A stretch of DNA of 64,000 bases from Phyllobacterium myrsinacearum (GTDB lineage Bacteria; Pseudomonadota; Alphaproteobacteria; Rhizobiales; Rhizobiaceae). The notes under the pieces are model-generated. The model had not been told where the DNA came from, made no database searches, and saw only the letters and a program-made list of their open reading frames with translations. Position 1 is the stretch's first letter, and every line of letters begins with the position of its first letter. A program made the position numbers and the translations under genes. The DNA lies in NCBI RefSeq assembly GCF_002980555.1, contig NZ_PVBT01000009.1:166102-230101 (forward strand). The letters are read 5' to 3'. Of this stretch, positions 9,502 through 17,868 are shown piece after piece.

Positions 9502-9653
9502 TAGAGAGGGGATTGCTGCAAGACGAATCCGCACAGACTGTTCTAGCGGCAGTCTGGCAATGTCGTTCCCCGGCTGACGGAGGTAATGGCTACCCGGCAA
9601 ACCCGGTGCGGTTCACTTGCTCGTACCAGGAACAACTTATTGAGGATCCGCAT

Positions 9654-11204
9654 CTAATTCTGCAGACGCTCGCTCAATCGACAGAGGAAACAAAGCTCGC
9701 TATGCACTGGTGCCGTTAGTCCTGCAAAAATGATCGCCCCATCATAGGGCATCAAAATCTCGCTGCCATCCGCACGTTTCCCGATGAGTTCACCCTTGTT
9801 GACGGGTTCGCCAGCTGCAAATTGTTTTACCAGATGGTCCTCATCATGATCGGCGAGGATGGCATCGCATATTTCCAGCACACGCGGTGTTTGGGCTCGT
9901 GGCCGCGCGTCCGCAACCATACCCAGAGATGCCATGCCATTGACGAGACAGTCATAACCAACCTGTGGTCCCTTTGGGTCCAGATGCTGGCCACATTCAA
10001 CCGTAACCCCATAGCCGCCGGTAAAGCGCATATATTCGGTTGTGCCTATACCATGCAGTGATGACAGGCCTTCGATTACGCCTGCATCGCGTTTTTGCTT
10101 TAGTGCTTTTTCATGCGCAGGCAGCCAGCCATGCACAACGAGCGGAAGATCGAGTGCTTTCGCCAGTTTAGTCTCTGCCGCTTCATGGGCAAAAGGTTCG
10201 AGCGATCCGTTGTTATCCCGTGGGCCGATCAGTGCGAAAGCGTCACCTTCCGAGCTGAAAGAATGCAAATCCATCAACACATCATGAGCCCGTAGCAGCG
10301 GGCACATGATATTGGCCACGCGATCTTCATTGTCCTGCGGCATGGCACTTTCCGCAAGATTGCGATTAAAGTTGCGATCTCCGATGCGCGTATTCCTGCG
10401 GAAGGCAAGCCCGTTGACCACCGGCACAAAAGTAACCATGCCGCATTCCAGTTCTCTTTGTCCTGTGCGAAACTCATTGATCAGACGGCTGATCGCATAA
10501 GGGCCGGCTGGCTCGTTGCCATGGACAGAACCTGTAACAATCAAACGCGGCCCAGGTTTCATACCGTGAAACGTAACGCTCTCAATGGATTTTGGCGGCG
10601 CGCTAACAAAGGGTGCGAGCAGCGTCACCGGATCGTCAATTGAAGCGATGTCGACGACCATACCGGGGCACAGACGCCGCGCCAGTTCGATCAAATGCTC
10701 ATGTGCCACGACCACGCAGCCGGATGTGCCGCTGTAATCCGGTCGTGCCGTGTGCATGAAAATGGCTGAACCGCCGCGAGCCTCAGGCAGCGCATCGTTC
10801 CAGCCAACAGGTATGATCAGATCAAACAGTCTCTCGCCACGGCGTGAAGCTTGTGTTTCGTCTGTTTCGAACACCAGCTGATTATAGAAGGGGCTGTCGG
10901 CATCTTCGATCCAGCGGTAATTTTCAGGCTTGGGCAAAAACGGAAAATCAAAGCCACGAGGCTCGTCACCGAAAACCGTCGGATCATAAAACCCATAACG
11001 CAAGGGATGACGGCCACGCGGCGTTTTACCGTCGCCTTCCCGTTTCAACTGCGGATCCACCAGGCCGTTACGGCCGATGGCGCACTTGACGGTCCAGTCA
11101 CCTATGGTCAGCAGACCAATATGCGGGGTTTGTGGATCATACCCTGTACGCACGACAATTGTGGGTTGTTCGAGTGTTCCGACCATAAACGGGTTTTGAC
11201 TCAT
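9654..11204 (-). CDS. Fusion of a cytosolic YkuD (L,D-transpeptidase/LD-carboxypeptidase-like) domain and an M14 AspA/AstE-like zinc hydrolase domain
   Basis: A 516-residue two-domain protein with no signal peptide. Residues ~1-195 are a YkuD domain: GDGKTPRGRHPLR near 57-69, then His151 in FMHTARPDYSGTSGC and the nucleophile Cys163. The short His-to-Cys spacing is the variant seen in unexported YkuD proteins, some of which act as LD-carboxypeptidases in peptidoglycan recycling. Residues ~215-516 are an aspartoacylase/succinylglutamate-desuccinylase-type M14 domain: Zn ligands His228 and Glu231 in GSVHGNEP, His314 in MDLHSF, and DRNFNRN near 276-282. M14 also contains MpaA, which cuts the D-Glu-Dap bond of murein peptides. 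As last gene of a peptide-importer operon it may process imported murein tetrapeptides; that function is inference. Confidence 0.85.
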   Translation of the reverse strand: MSQNPFMVGTLEQPTIVVRTGYDPQTPHIGLLTIGDWTVKCAIGRNGLVDPQLKREGDGKTPRGRHPLRYGFYDPTVFGDEPRGFDFPFLPKPENYRWIEDADSPFYNQLVFETDETQASRRGERLFDLIIPVGWNDALPEARGGSAIFMHTARPDYSGTSGCVVVAHEHLIELARRLCPGMVVDIASIDDPVTLLAPFVSAPPKSIESVTFHGMKPGPRLIVTGSVHGNEPAGPYAISRLINEFRTGQRELECGMVTFVPVVNGLAFRRNTRIGDRNFNRNLAESAMPQDNEDRVANIMCPLLRAHDVLMDLHSFSSEGDAFALIGPRDNNGSLEPFAHEAAETKLAKALDLPLVVHGWLPAHEKALKQKRDAGVIEGLSSLHGIGTTEYMRFTGGYGVTVECGQHLDPKGPQVGYDCLVNGMASLGMVADARPRAQTPRVLEICDAILADHDEDHLVKQFAAGEPVNKGELIGKRADGSEILMPYDGAIIFAGLTAPVHSELCFLCRLSERLQN

Positions 11205-11208
11205 GGGA

Positions 11209-12231
11209 TTAGCCTTGTTCTAACAAATGGCAACGGGCGCGGTGGAAATGCGCCCCGGACGAATTGATAAATGACGGAATATCGCCCTCGCGGCATTTGT
11301 CGAATGCGGAAGGGCAACGCGGATTGAACGCACAGCCAGGCGGGGGATTAAGCGGTGATGGTGCTTCACCCTGCATCCGGCGCTGGCGCGCCATGGGGGC
11401 CAGTGGATCGGGGATGGCGGCGATCAAGGCCTGCGTATAGGGATGCAGCGGGCTCGTGAAAATATCACTCCATACGCCCTCTTCAACGATGCGGCCCAGA
11501 TACATCACTGCGATGCGGTCACTCATATGTTCAACGACGCCGAGATCGTGCGAAATCATCAAAAGCGCGATACCGAGTTCGTCTTTCAATTCCAGCAACA
11601 AATTGATGATCTGTGCGCGTATGGATACATCAAGAGCAGAAACAGGTTCGTCGCAGACAAGCAGTTTCGGTTGAACAATCAAGGCACGCGCGATGCAAAT
11701 ACGCTGCCTTTGGCCGCCAGAAAACTCGTGTGGCTTGCGATCCGCCGCTTCAGGTTTCATACCAACCTTAGCCAACATGTCCGTCACGCGGACCTCGACC
11801 TCGGCACTATCTTTCATACCATGGAGACGCAATGGCGCGGCAAGAGCCTCGCGCACGGAACGGCGCGGATTGAGCGACGCAAACGGATCCTGAAATACCA
11901 TCTGCACATTGCGGGCCTGAGCGAGTGGATCGTTTTTAACAGCTGTCGGCACATCCTGCCCTGCCACATGCACCGATCCGGAAGTGATGGGGACAAGTCC
12001 CATAATGGCGCCGGCAAGCGTGGATTTTCCACAGCCGCTTTCGCCGACCAGACCGAGGCATTCGCCGGCTTTGAGAGAGAGATCAATTCCGTTGACAGCT
12101 TTCAGTGTCTTTTTTCGAAAGCCTTCGCGAACAGAATAATGAATGCACAGATCTCGAATGGCGAGTACTTCGGCAGTGCTGCCGTTCTTGCCGCCATCTG
12201 TTGGTGGCAACGCGATGCTCTGCTCAGTCAT
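11209..12231 (-). CDS. Oligopeptide/dipeptide ABC transporter ATPase (DppF/OppF type)
   Basis: A 340-residue ATPase. Walker [10 protein letters not shown], signature FSGGQRQRICIARAL and Walker B LLVCDEPVSALD are intact. The C-terminus has the oligopeptide-transporter extension with GCAFNPRCPSAFDKC, which in relatives carries Fe-S-binding cysteines. The start at 12231 (MTEQS) is chosen over an upstream in-frame ATG because it gives an 8-base overlap with the preceding ATPase gene, typical of translational coupling. It pairs with the other ATPase to drive import through the two permeases. Confidence 0.93.
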   Translation of the reverse strand: MTEQSIALPPTDGGKNGSTAEVLAIRDLCIHYSVREGFRKKTLKAVNGIDLSLKAGECLGLVGESGCGKSTLAGAIMGLVPITSGSVHVAGQDVPTAVKNDPLAQARNVQMVFQDPFASLNPRRSVREALAAPLRLHGMKDSAEVEVRVTDMLAKVGMKPEAADRKPHEFSGGQRQRICIARALIVQPKLLVCDEPVSALDVSIRAQIINLLLELKDELGIALLMISHDLGVVEHMSDRIAVMYLGRIVEEGVWSDIFTSPLHPYTQALIAAIPDPLAPMARQRRMQGEAPSPLNPPPGCAFNPRCPSAFDKCREGDIPSFINSSGAHFHRARCHLLEQG

Positions 12232-13204
12232 GATGGAAACACCTAATCGAACCCAGCTCATCAAGGGACGCTACGGGCGGCATAGCCTCCCTGCACGCGT
12301 CGGTGACACGCGGACAACGCGAAGCAAAACCACACCCGATATCGCGCTCCATCAAGCCTGGAACGACACCTTTGATTTCGGTTAATCGGGAGCGGCCTTC
12401 CCGCAAACGACGGCCGAGGAGCGGCAAAGAGGCTACAAGCCCATGCGTATAAGGGTGGCGCGGATCGGTAAAAATCTCACTGGCAGGACGCTGTTCTACA
12501 ATGTGGCCAGCATACATAACCGCCACCCGATGACACATGCGCGCAACAAGCCCCAGATCATGCGAAATCATCAGAACTGCTGTGCCCCGGGCTGTGCACA
12601 AATCAAGAATGAGTTCAACAATTTCTGCCTGAATGGTCACATCCAGTGCGGTCGTCGGCTCATCGGCAATCAGCAACGCCGGGTCGCAAGCCAGCGCGAT
12701 CGCAATCATCACACGCTGGCGCATGCCACCGGAAAGCTGATGCGGATAATCCTTGATGCGCCGTTCCGGGCTTGGAACCTGTACCTGCTCCAGTGCCTCT
12801 ATGGCTTTGAGCCGGGCCTGACGAGTGTTCATGCCTTTATGCAGCACGAACATTTCGCCGATCTGGTCACCGATTGTCATCAGAGGATTGAGCGAGGTCA
12901 TCGGCTCCTGAAAGATCATGGCGACGCGGTCGCCGCGCAGGCGGCGCAAATCTTTGTTGGGCAAGCGGTTTATATCCTGCCCCTCCAGGAGTACGCATCC
13001 CTGCGTGACATTCATCGGGGCGCGCAGCAAACCCGCAATCGTCAGCGCACACAGACTCTTGCCGCAGCCGGACTCTCCAACAAGCCCGAACACTTCACCG
13101 GCTTGGATAGAAAAATCAATCTGGTTGACCGCCGGAAAGTTTCGTCCTTGAGCGCGCAGCGCAATCGAAAGATTTTGGACCTGCAGAATAGATTTGTCAG
13201 CCAT
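12224..13204 (-). CDS. Oligopeptide/dipeptide ABC transporter ATPase (DppD/OppD type)
   Basis: A 326-residue ATPase with Walker [10 protein letters not shown], signature [15 protein letters not shown] and Walker [13 protein letters not shown]. The oligopeptide C-terminal extension ends with [15 protein letters not shown]. Walker A has Leu where Ser/Thr is usual in the last position; this is common in the DppD/OppD branch. Its ATG shares one base with the stop of the permease gene upstream (TGATG), so the two are translated in tandem. It forms the ATPase heterodimer with the next gene product. Confidence 0.93.
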   Translation of the reverse strand: MADKSILQVQNLSIALRAQGRNFPAVNQIDFSIQAGEVFGLVGESGCGKSLCALTIAGLLRAPMNVTQGCVLLEGQDINRLPNKDLRRLRGDRVAMIFQEPMTSLNPLMTIGDQIGEMFVLHKGMNTRQARLKAIEALEQVQVPSPERRIKDYPHQLSGGMRQRVMIAIALACDPALLIADEPTTALDVTIQAEIVELILDLCTARGTAVLMISHDLGLVARMCHRVAVMYAGHIVEQRPASEIFTDPRHPYTHGLVASLPLLGRRLREGRSRLTEIKGVVPGLMERDIGCGFASRCPRVTDACREAMPPVASLDELGSIRCFHHD

Positions 13205-14019
13205 CAGCGTTTTGACCTCCCGTGCGGATCAAGCAGGTCACGCAAGCCGTCGCCCAGCATATTGAAGCCAAGCACGGTGATGAAGAGCGCCATTCCCGGA
13301 AAAATCGCAACCCATGGCGCAACCATGAGCTGCTCGCGTGCCCGTGCCAGCATACCGCCCCAACTCGGTGCAGGCGGAACAACACCCAACCCCAGAAAGG
13401 ACAGTGATGCTTCTGCCATAATGGCCGATCCGATACCCATTGTGGCCACCACAATGAGCGGCCCGCCAATATTCGGCAGGATTTCACGCAGCATGATGTA
13501 GAATTTACCGAAGCCAAGCGTGCGGGCCGCCTGCACATAGTTTTGTGATTTTTGAGTGAGAACCTGCGCCCGCGAAATACGGCAGCTATAGGCCCAGTCC
13601 GTCAAACCAAGGGCTATCAGCAGACTGAGCAGTCCGGGTCCAAGAACCGCCATGAGAGCCAAGGCAAACACAATGGTCGGAATGGATAGCATCAGATTTG
13701 TCAGGCCTTGCACAAACTCGTCCCACCAGCCGCCGAGATAACCGGCGGAAAGGCCAAGCAGAACGCCTATGCACGTGTTCATCGTCTGAACAGCAAGTCC
13801 GATCATAAGCGAGATCCGCGCCCCATAGGCAATGCGTGAGAAAATGTCCCGGCCCTGCTCATCGGTACCAAACCAGAACTGCGCACCTGGTGCTTCTTCT
13901 GCATAAAGAAGATTGGAGTTGGAAACCGGATCGTAATGGGCAATCCACGGCGCAAACAGCGCCACCAGAATGATGGTCACGAAGATTGTGAGCCCTATGA
14001 CAAGATTGGAGCGGAACAT
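13204..14019 (-). CDS. Dipeptide-type ABC transporter permease (DppC/OppC type)
   Basis: A 271-residue inner-membrane permease with a long N-terminal hydrophobic segment (IGLTIFVTIILVALF), followed by the FGTDEQGRDIFSRIAYGAR segment typical of DppC-type proteins, and about six membrane helices in total. The cytoplasmic coupling-helix region is ARTLGFGKFYIMLREILPN. The sequence ends in LGDGLRDLLDPHGRSKR, the usual DppC tail. It overlaps the following ATPase gene by one base and lies 62 bases after its partner permease. Confidence 0.93.
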   Translation of the reverse strand: MFRSNLVIGLTIFVTIILVALFAPWIAHYDPVSNSNLLYAEEAPGAQFWFGTDEQGRDIFSRIAYGARISLMIGLAVQTMNTCIGVLLGLSAGYLGGWWDEFVQGLTNLMLSIPTIVFALALMAVLGPGLLSLLIALGLTDWAYSCRISRAQVLTQKSQNYVQAARTLGFGKFYIMLREILPNIGGPLIVVATMGIGSAIMAEASLSFLGLGVVPPAPSWGGMLARAREQLMVAPWVAIFPGMALFITVLGFNMLGDGLRDLLDPHGRSKR

Positions 14020-14081
14020 CAGTGCTGCCTGTTCTGTTCAGAATATTTGCATGATTGCAAAGAACGCTTTCCCATAAGCAC

Positions 14082-15026
14082 TCAGCGGTATCGAATGCGC
14101 GGGTCGATCGCGAGATAAGCGATATCGACAAGCGTGTTGATGATGAGAAAGAAGAGCACGATCACAAGAATGCAGCCTTGAACCGTTGGTATGTCGCGCA
14201 TGGAGACCGATTGCGTCAAAAGCGAACCGATACCCGGCCACGCAAACAAGTTCTCAATGACGACCGAGCCACCCAGCATGGAGCCGAATTGCAGGCCGAT
14301 TGTCGTCAGCACCAATACAAAGGCGTTGCGTGCCATATGTTTGGTAACAATGCGGAATTCCGAGTTTCCTTTTGATCTGGCCGTGCGGACAAAATCAGCA
14401 TTCATGGTTTCCAGCACAGCTGCGCGGGTCGTGCGCGCCAAAAGCGCCATAGGGGCGATACCAAGCGTCAGGGCAGGCAGCACCAGATTCCTGATATTGC
14501 CGTTGCCATAGCCAAAAGTGGGCAACCAGCCCAGTTTGAGCGATATGAAATACATGGCCAGCAAACCAAACCAGAAACCGGGCAGCGAGAGACCGGAAAC
14601 GGCTGTGATCATGGCCGTTGTATCCAGCCATGTGCCCTGTCGTACGGCTGCCAGAAAGCCAAGCGGCAAACCGATGACGATGGCAAAGGCAATCGCCGCA
14701 ACGGCGAGTTTGAATGAGGCGACTATGCGGGTGGATAGCATCGTGGTGACAGGGCGTTGTGTGGAAAAGGACGTGCCGAGATCACCTGTTGCAAGCCCGG
14801 AAATATATTTGCCGAACCGCTGTGGCAACGGATCTTTCAAACCCAGTTCCTTTTCAAGGCGTTCAGCAACCGCCGGATCAATGTCGCGTTTGTCGCTGGA
14901 GAGCGAAGACACAAATGTGCCTGGCATGACGCCGAATAGAAAAAAGATCAGCGTTATTGCAGCAAAAACCGTGACCAGAGATTGTAGCAGTCGCCTGCCA
15001 ATCACCACCAACATAGGAATATCCAT
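14082..15026 (-). CDS. Dipeptide-type ABC transporter permease (DppB/OppB type)
   Basis: A 314-residue inner-membrane permease. The N-terminus is a hydrophobic segment (LVTVFAAITLIFFLFGVMPG), followed by a periplasmic stretch and five further helices. The coupling segment is RTARSKGNSEFRIVTKHMARN, and the protein ends YLAIDPRIRYR as DppB-type proteins do. It pairs with the DppC-type permease downstream. A strong hairpin (15127-15163) separates it from the binding-protein gene, which may lower permease expression relative to the binding protein. Confidence 0.93.
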   Translation of the reverse strand: MDIPMLVVIGRRLLQSLVTVFAAITLIFFLFGVMPGTFVSSLSSDKRDIDPAVAERLEKELGLKDPLPQRFGKYISGLATGDLGTSFSTQRPVTTMLSTRIVASFKLAVAAIAFAIVIGLPLGFLAAVRQGTWLDTTAMITAVSGLSLPGFWFGLLAMYFISLKLGWLPTFGYGNGNIRNLVLPALTLGIAPMALLARTTRAAVLETMNADFVRTARSKGNSEFRIVTKHMARNAFVLVLTTIGLQFGSMLGGSVVIENLFAWPGIGSLLTQSVSMRDIPTVQGCILVIVLFFLIINTLVDIAYLAIDPRIRYR

Positions 15027-15126
15027 AAATTGTGGTTAGAGGGACCCGGCCGATGTTACGGCGGCTTGGAAAATCGACCCTTGTCGGGAAATGTCGAACC
15101 CAGGGTCTTTCAGCTTGTTTCGTGAT

Positions 15127-15163
15127 GTTCTGGCAGTTCGGCATATTGCCGGACTGCCAGAAC
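15127..15163 (-). terminator. Stable hairpin between binding-protein and permease genes
   Basis: Two 17-base arms (15127-15143 and 15147-15163) are complementary except for one position that can form a G-U pair in RNA; the loop is three bases. It lies 16 bases after the binding-protein stop codon. There is no clear U-run on the minus strand, so I read it as a partial terminator or mRNA-stabilising stem-loop rather than a full stop. Such elements are common after solute-binding-protein genes and would favour the binding protein over the transporter subunits. Confidence 0.7.
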
Positions 15164-15178
15164 GGAGCAACAGCTCGA

Positions 15179-16780
15179 TTAACGGCCAGGCGCGTTGGCG
15201 TCGAGCCAAAGCGAATCCACTTCGATGATGGCGGCTTCGGTCACGTTGCTGTCAACGCCGTGAATCCACGGCTGGGTTGCCACTACTGCCTTATTGTAGT
15301 TGTTGAACCAGACCGGCGCCTTTTCAAAAATATAGGCATCCGCTTTCTTCAAAAGCTCAATGCGTTTGGCCGGATCCGATTCAGCCGAGGCCGCGTCCAG
15401 AATTGCGTCATAAGCGGGGTCTTTGAAGGCACTGCGGTTACAGCCCGGACGGCTGATACGGCTGTCGAAGCAGCGCAAAGCGGTGAGCGGATCAGGTCCC
15501 GTGCCCGCAGAACGAAACCATGCCATGGCCGATCCCTGATTCATTTCATCAACAAGCGTGTTGGAATCCACGACCTTGGCTTTGGCGGTGATGCCTACCT
15601 CTTTGAGAAATGGCATCATGGCTTCCAGAACACCGAGGCTCGATGTACCTTCCGTCACGGATATTGTCACTTCAAAGCCATTGGGATAACCGGCTGCCGC
15701 CAGTAGTTCCTTGGCTTTCGCCGGATCATATGGATAGGGCGCGCGGTCTTTGTCAAACGCCGGGGATGTTGTTGGTAGCCAACCCGTCGCCTTATACGCT
15801 TTGTCTTTGAGAAGTTTGTGGATGATGATGTCACGGTCAACAGCATAGTTGATTGCCTGCCGCACACGCACATCGTCAAATGGCTTCTTTTCAGTGTTGA
15901 GGCCCATATGGCGGGTGAACACCTCCGAAATTTCAATCAGGCCCTTGGAAAGTTCTGGGTCCGCCTTGTAAAGAACATAAGCGTTTTCTGACAGAACGGT
16001 GGCGTCCAGCTCGCCAGCGCGAAACGCCATATCAAGCGCGCTGTTATCACCGGATATGGTGAAATCCACTGCATCAGCATAAGGCTTGCCCTGTTTGTAA
16101 TATTTGTCGAATTTTTTGCCCGAGATTTTCGAACCTTCGACGTGATCCCCAAAGGCAAACGGTCCAAGACCAACAGGGTGGCTGAGGAAATTGCCGCTTT
16201 CTACTTCTTCTTTTGGCAGAATAGCTGTGATGGCTTCGAAGAACTGCGTGCCCGGATCGACTAGGTCTTTGAATGTGAGCGAGAAGGTGCGGTCATCGAT
16301 CTTTTTAATGCCGCCGATTTCTTTGACTTCACCCTTGGAATATTCCTGCGCACCGACGAGTGTACCGACCTGCACTGCGCCCGGATAGCCCTTCGTCGGG
16401 TCCATGATACGCGTATAGGACCAGACCACATCATCTGTGGTCAGCTTACGACCATTGTGGAAATAGATGTTGTCAAACAGTTTGTAAGTGAACGTTTTAC
16501 CGTCATCACTGGTTTTAACCAATTCAGCCAGATCAAGAGCAGGCGCGTTTTTGGCTGAATCCCATGTATAAAGGGAGCGGTGAAACGCTTTGGAGACCAC
16601 CATGTCCTGTGAGTTGTAAGTTGCATGCGGGTCAAGACTTTTGAGGGCCGCGCCATAGGGCGCTGCCAAATGCAGCGTCCCGCCGGGCTTCGGCTCATCG
16701 GCCCAAGCTGAGCTTGCAGGAACAGCCGCGGACAATGCGGCGGCAATCAATGCAGCTTTTATGATCGAGCGATAGTTCAT
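15179..16780 (-). CDS. Peptide ABC transporter substrate-binding protein (SBP family 5)
   Basis: A 533-residue periplasmic binding protein. ATG 16780 is preceded by AGGGGAAA and starts a clear Sec signal peptide (MNYRSIIKAALIAAALSAAV, cleavage probably after SSAWA). The mature protein has the family-5 pattern: KPGGTLHLA at its N-terminus, FTYKLFDNIYFHNGRKLTTDDVVWS in two adjacent parts, then a long C-terminal lobe with VRQAINYAVDR. Ligands of this family are di/oligopeptides, murein peptides or opines. The operon partner genes favour a peptide. An upstream in-frame extension lacks a ribosome site and would spoil the signal peptide. Confidence 0.93.
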   Translation of the reverse strand: MNYRSIIKAALIAAALSAAVPASSAWADEPKPGGTLHLAAPYGAALKSLDPHATYNSQDMVVSKAFHRSLYTWDSAKNAPALDLAELVKTSDDGKTFTYKLFDNIYFHNGRKLTTDDVVWSYTRIMDPTKGYPGAVQVGTLVGAQEYSKGEVKEIGGIKKIDDRTFSLTFKDLVDPGTQFFEAITAILPKEEVESGNFLSHPVGLGPFAFGDHVEGSKISGKKFDKYYKQGKPYADAVDFTISGDNSALDMAFRAGELDATVLSENAYVLYKADPELSKGLIEISEVFTRHMGLNTEKKPFDDVRVRQAINYAVDRDIIIHKLLKDKAYKATGWLPTTSPAFDKDRAPYPYDPAKAKELLAAAGYPNGFEVTISVTEGTSSLGVLEAMMPFLKEVGITAKAKVVDSNTLVDEMNQGSAMAWFRSAGTGPDPLTALRCFDSRISRPGCNRSAFKDPAYDAILDAASAESDPAKRIELLKKADAYIFEKAPVWFNNYNKAVVATQPWIHGVDSNVTEAAIIEVDSLWLDANAPGR

Positions 16781-16814
16781 AATTTTCCCCTTTTTCATTG
16801 ATTGGCTGGTCAGC

Positions 16815-17717
16815 TTATTTTTGGAAGGCATATCGGTAAAAGTGCTGCGCGAAATTGGGCAGAAAACTTTTGTCATTCGCTGACCATTCCCCATCGCACA
16901 TCACACAGAGAACAAAACTTTTCCCGTCAGGCGTTTCCCCGTAGACCAGATCGTGCCTGGTCCAGGACGTATGACCCGCTTTCGACCACGTCATGACATC
17001 CCGCGGCAAACCCTCAACCAAAAAACCACGGACCTGATCACCCTCAGGATCGCCATCATTGGAATGGCGCTGAAACTCACGGTTCATCAGCCCCATCATC
17101 CAATCGGAGCGCGCATGCGCACCGCGCGCAATGTCGTGCATCAAAGCTGCTGCGGATAAGGCGGTGAGACGATTTCCATTTTTGCCATTGCGGATCTGCT
17201 GCGCGCGGCCATACGGGCTGTCCTCATATGTGCCATGCAATACGTTGATACCCGCAAATTCCGGACGGTTCTGCGATTCATACCATTGCTGAACGCGGTG
17301 GCGCGCCGCGCACCATTCTTCAAGCGCTTTTCCCTGCAATGGCGCGCCATCATCAGCACCGGTCAAACGTCCCACGAGATAAACCGTCGCCTCGTTGGAG
17401 GAAATGGCCATCATCTGTTCGGCGGCACGATCATCTTCCGCGTGTTCAGCCAAGCGGCCTTCTTCACGGAAAGCCGCCAACGCATTGAGAAAAAACAGCT
17501 TCACGACACTTGCCGGATAAAGCGGTTTGATTGCCCGATGTCCAAACCATGACAAATTCAGGAATGCGCCGGGATCAACCAGGCGCAAGGGAGCATCGAA
17601 GAGACAGCCAGCCAGACTGACACGGCTTTCATCACGAGCGCCATTTGTCGATTGCAATGCGTCTGACAGCGCGCGTGACGCCGGATGCGTCTTCGGCATT
17701 TGGGCAGTGGCGTTCAT
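16815..17717 (-). CDS. Serine hydrolase with class A beta-lactamase-like motifs, no signal peptide
   Basis: A 300-residue protein with the three active-site elements of the penicillin-recognising serine hydrolases: Ser70-Val-Val-Lys73 (YPASVVKL), Ser106-Ser-Asn108 (AISSNEA), and Lys246-Ala-Gly248 (WSKAGHTSW). No omega-loop ExxLN was recognised, so deacylation of beta-lactams is doubtful. The N-terminus is polar with no Sec signal, so the enzyme appears cytosolic, unlike secreted beta-lactamases. It is the first gene of the peptide importer operon, 34 bases before the binding-protein gene, and divergent from a LysR regulator. A D-amino-acid peptidase or esterase acting on imported peptides is a reasonable guess. 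Confidence 0.85.
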   Translation of the reverse strand: MNATAQMPKTHPASRALSDALQSTNGARDESRVSLAGCLFDAPLRLVDPGAFLNLSWFGHRAIKPLYPASVVKLFFLNALAAFREEGRLAEHAEDDRAAEQMMAISSNEATVYLVGRLTGADDGAPLQGKALEEWCAARHRVQQWYESQNRPEFAGINVLHGTYEDSPYGRAQQIRNGKNGNRLTALSAAALMHDIARGAHARSDWMMGLMNREFQRHSNDGDPEGDQVRGFLVEGLPRDVMTWSKAGHTSWTRHDLVYGETPDGKSFVLCVMCDGEWSANDKSFLPNFAQHFYRYAFQK

Positions 17718-17764
17718 TTATGTTCCCTATTTTTAAAACAATTTAGTCATGAAAATTTTTTCGT

Positions 17765-17780
17765 TGATATAGAAATATCA
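17765..17780. promoter_or_regulatory. LysR-type binding box between the serine hydrolase and LysR genes
   Basis: The intergenic DNA contains TGATAT-AGAA-ATATCA, a perfect 6-base dyad with four central bases. It includes the T-N11-A spacing (T17765, A17777) typical of LysR boxes. It lies 48 bases before the serine hydrolase start and could control both divergent genes. Function is inferred from position and symmetry. Confidence 0.55.
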
Positions 17781-17800
17781 TTGGAACTTCATGCAGCTAC

Positions 17801-17868
17801 GATATGATCTGGCAAAAATTGCAGCAATTTCAGAGGGTAAAAAGGTGAGATCTGGCAAAGATCATATC
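17801..17868. repeat. Nested repeats at the start of the LysR gene
   Basis: An 11-base direct repeat GATCTGGCAAA occurs at 17806-17816 and 17849-17859. A 9-base inverted repeat pairs GATATGATC (17801-17809) with GATCATATC (17860-17868). Between them lies a palindrome AAATTGC-A-GCAATTT (17816-17830). This density of symmetry is unusual for coding DNA and looks like operator sequence. It supports a translation start at GTG 17845 or later. Confidence 0.55.

Noticed and set aside
9502-9653. Terminator between the Rnk-like gene and the YkuD-M14 gene
   Set aside because: Only a weak 6-base dyad (AGACTG/CAGTCT near 9535) was seen, with no U-run. Too weak to call.
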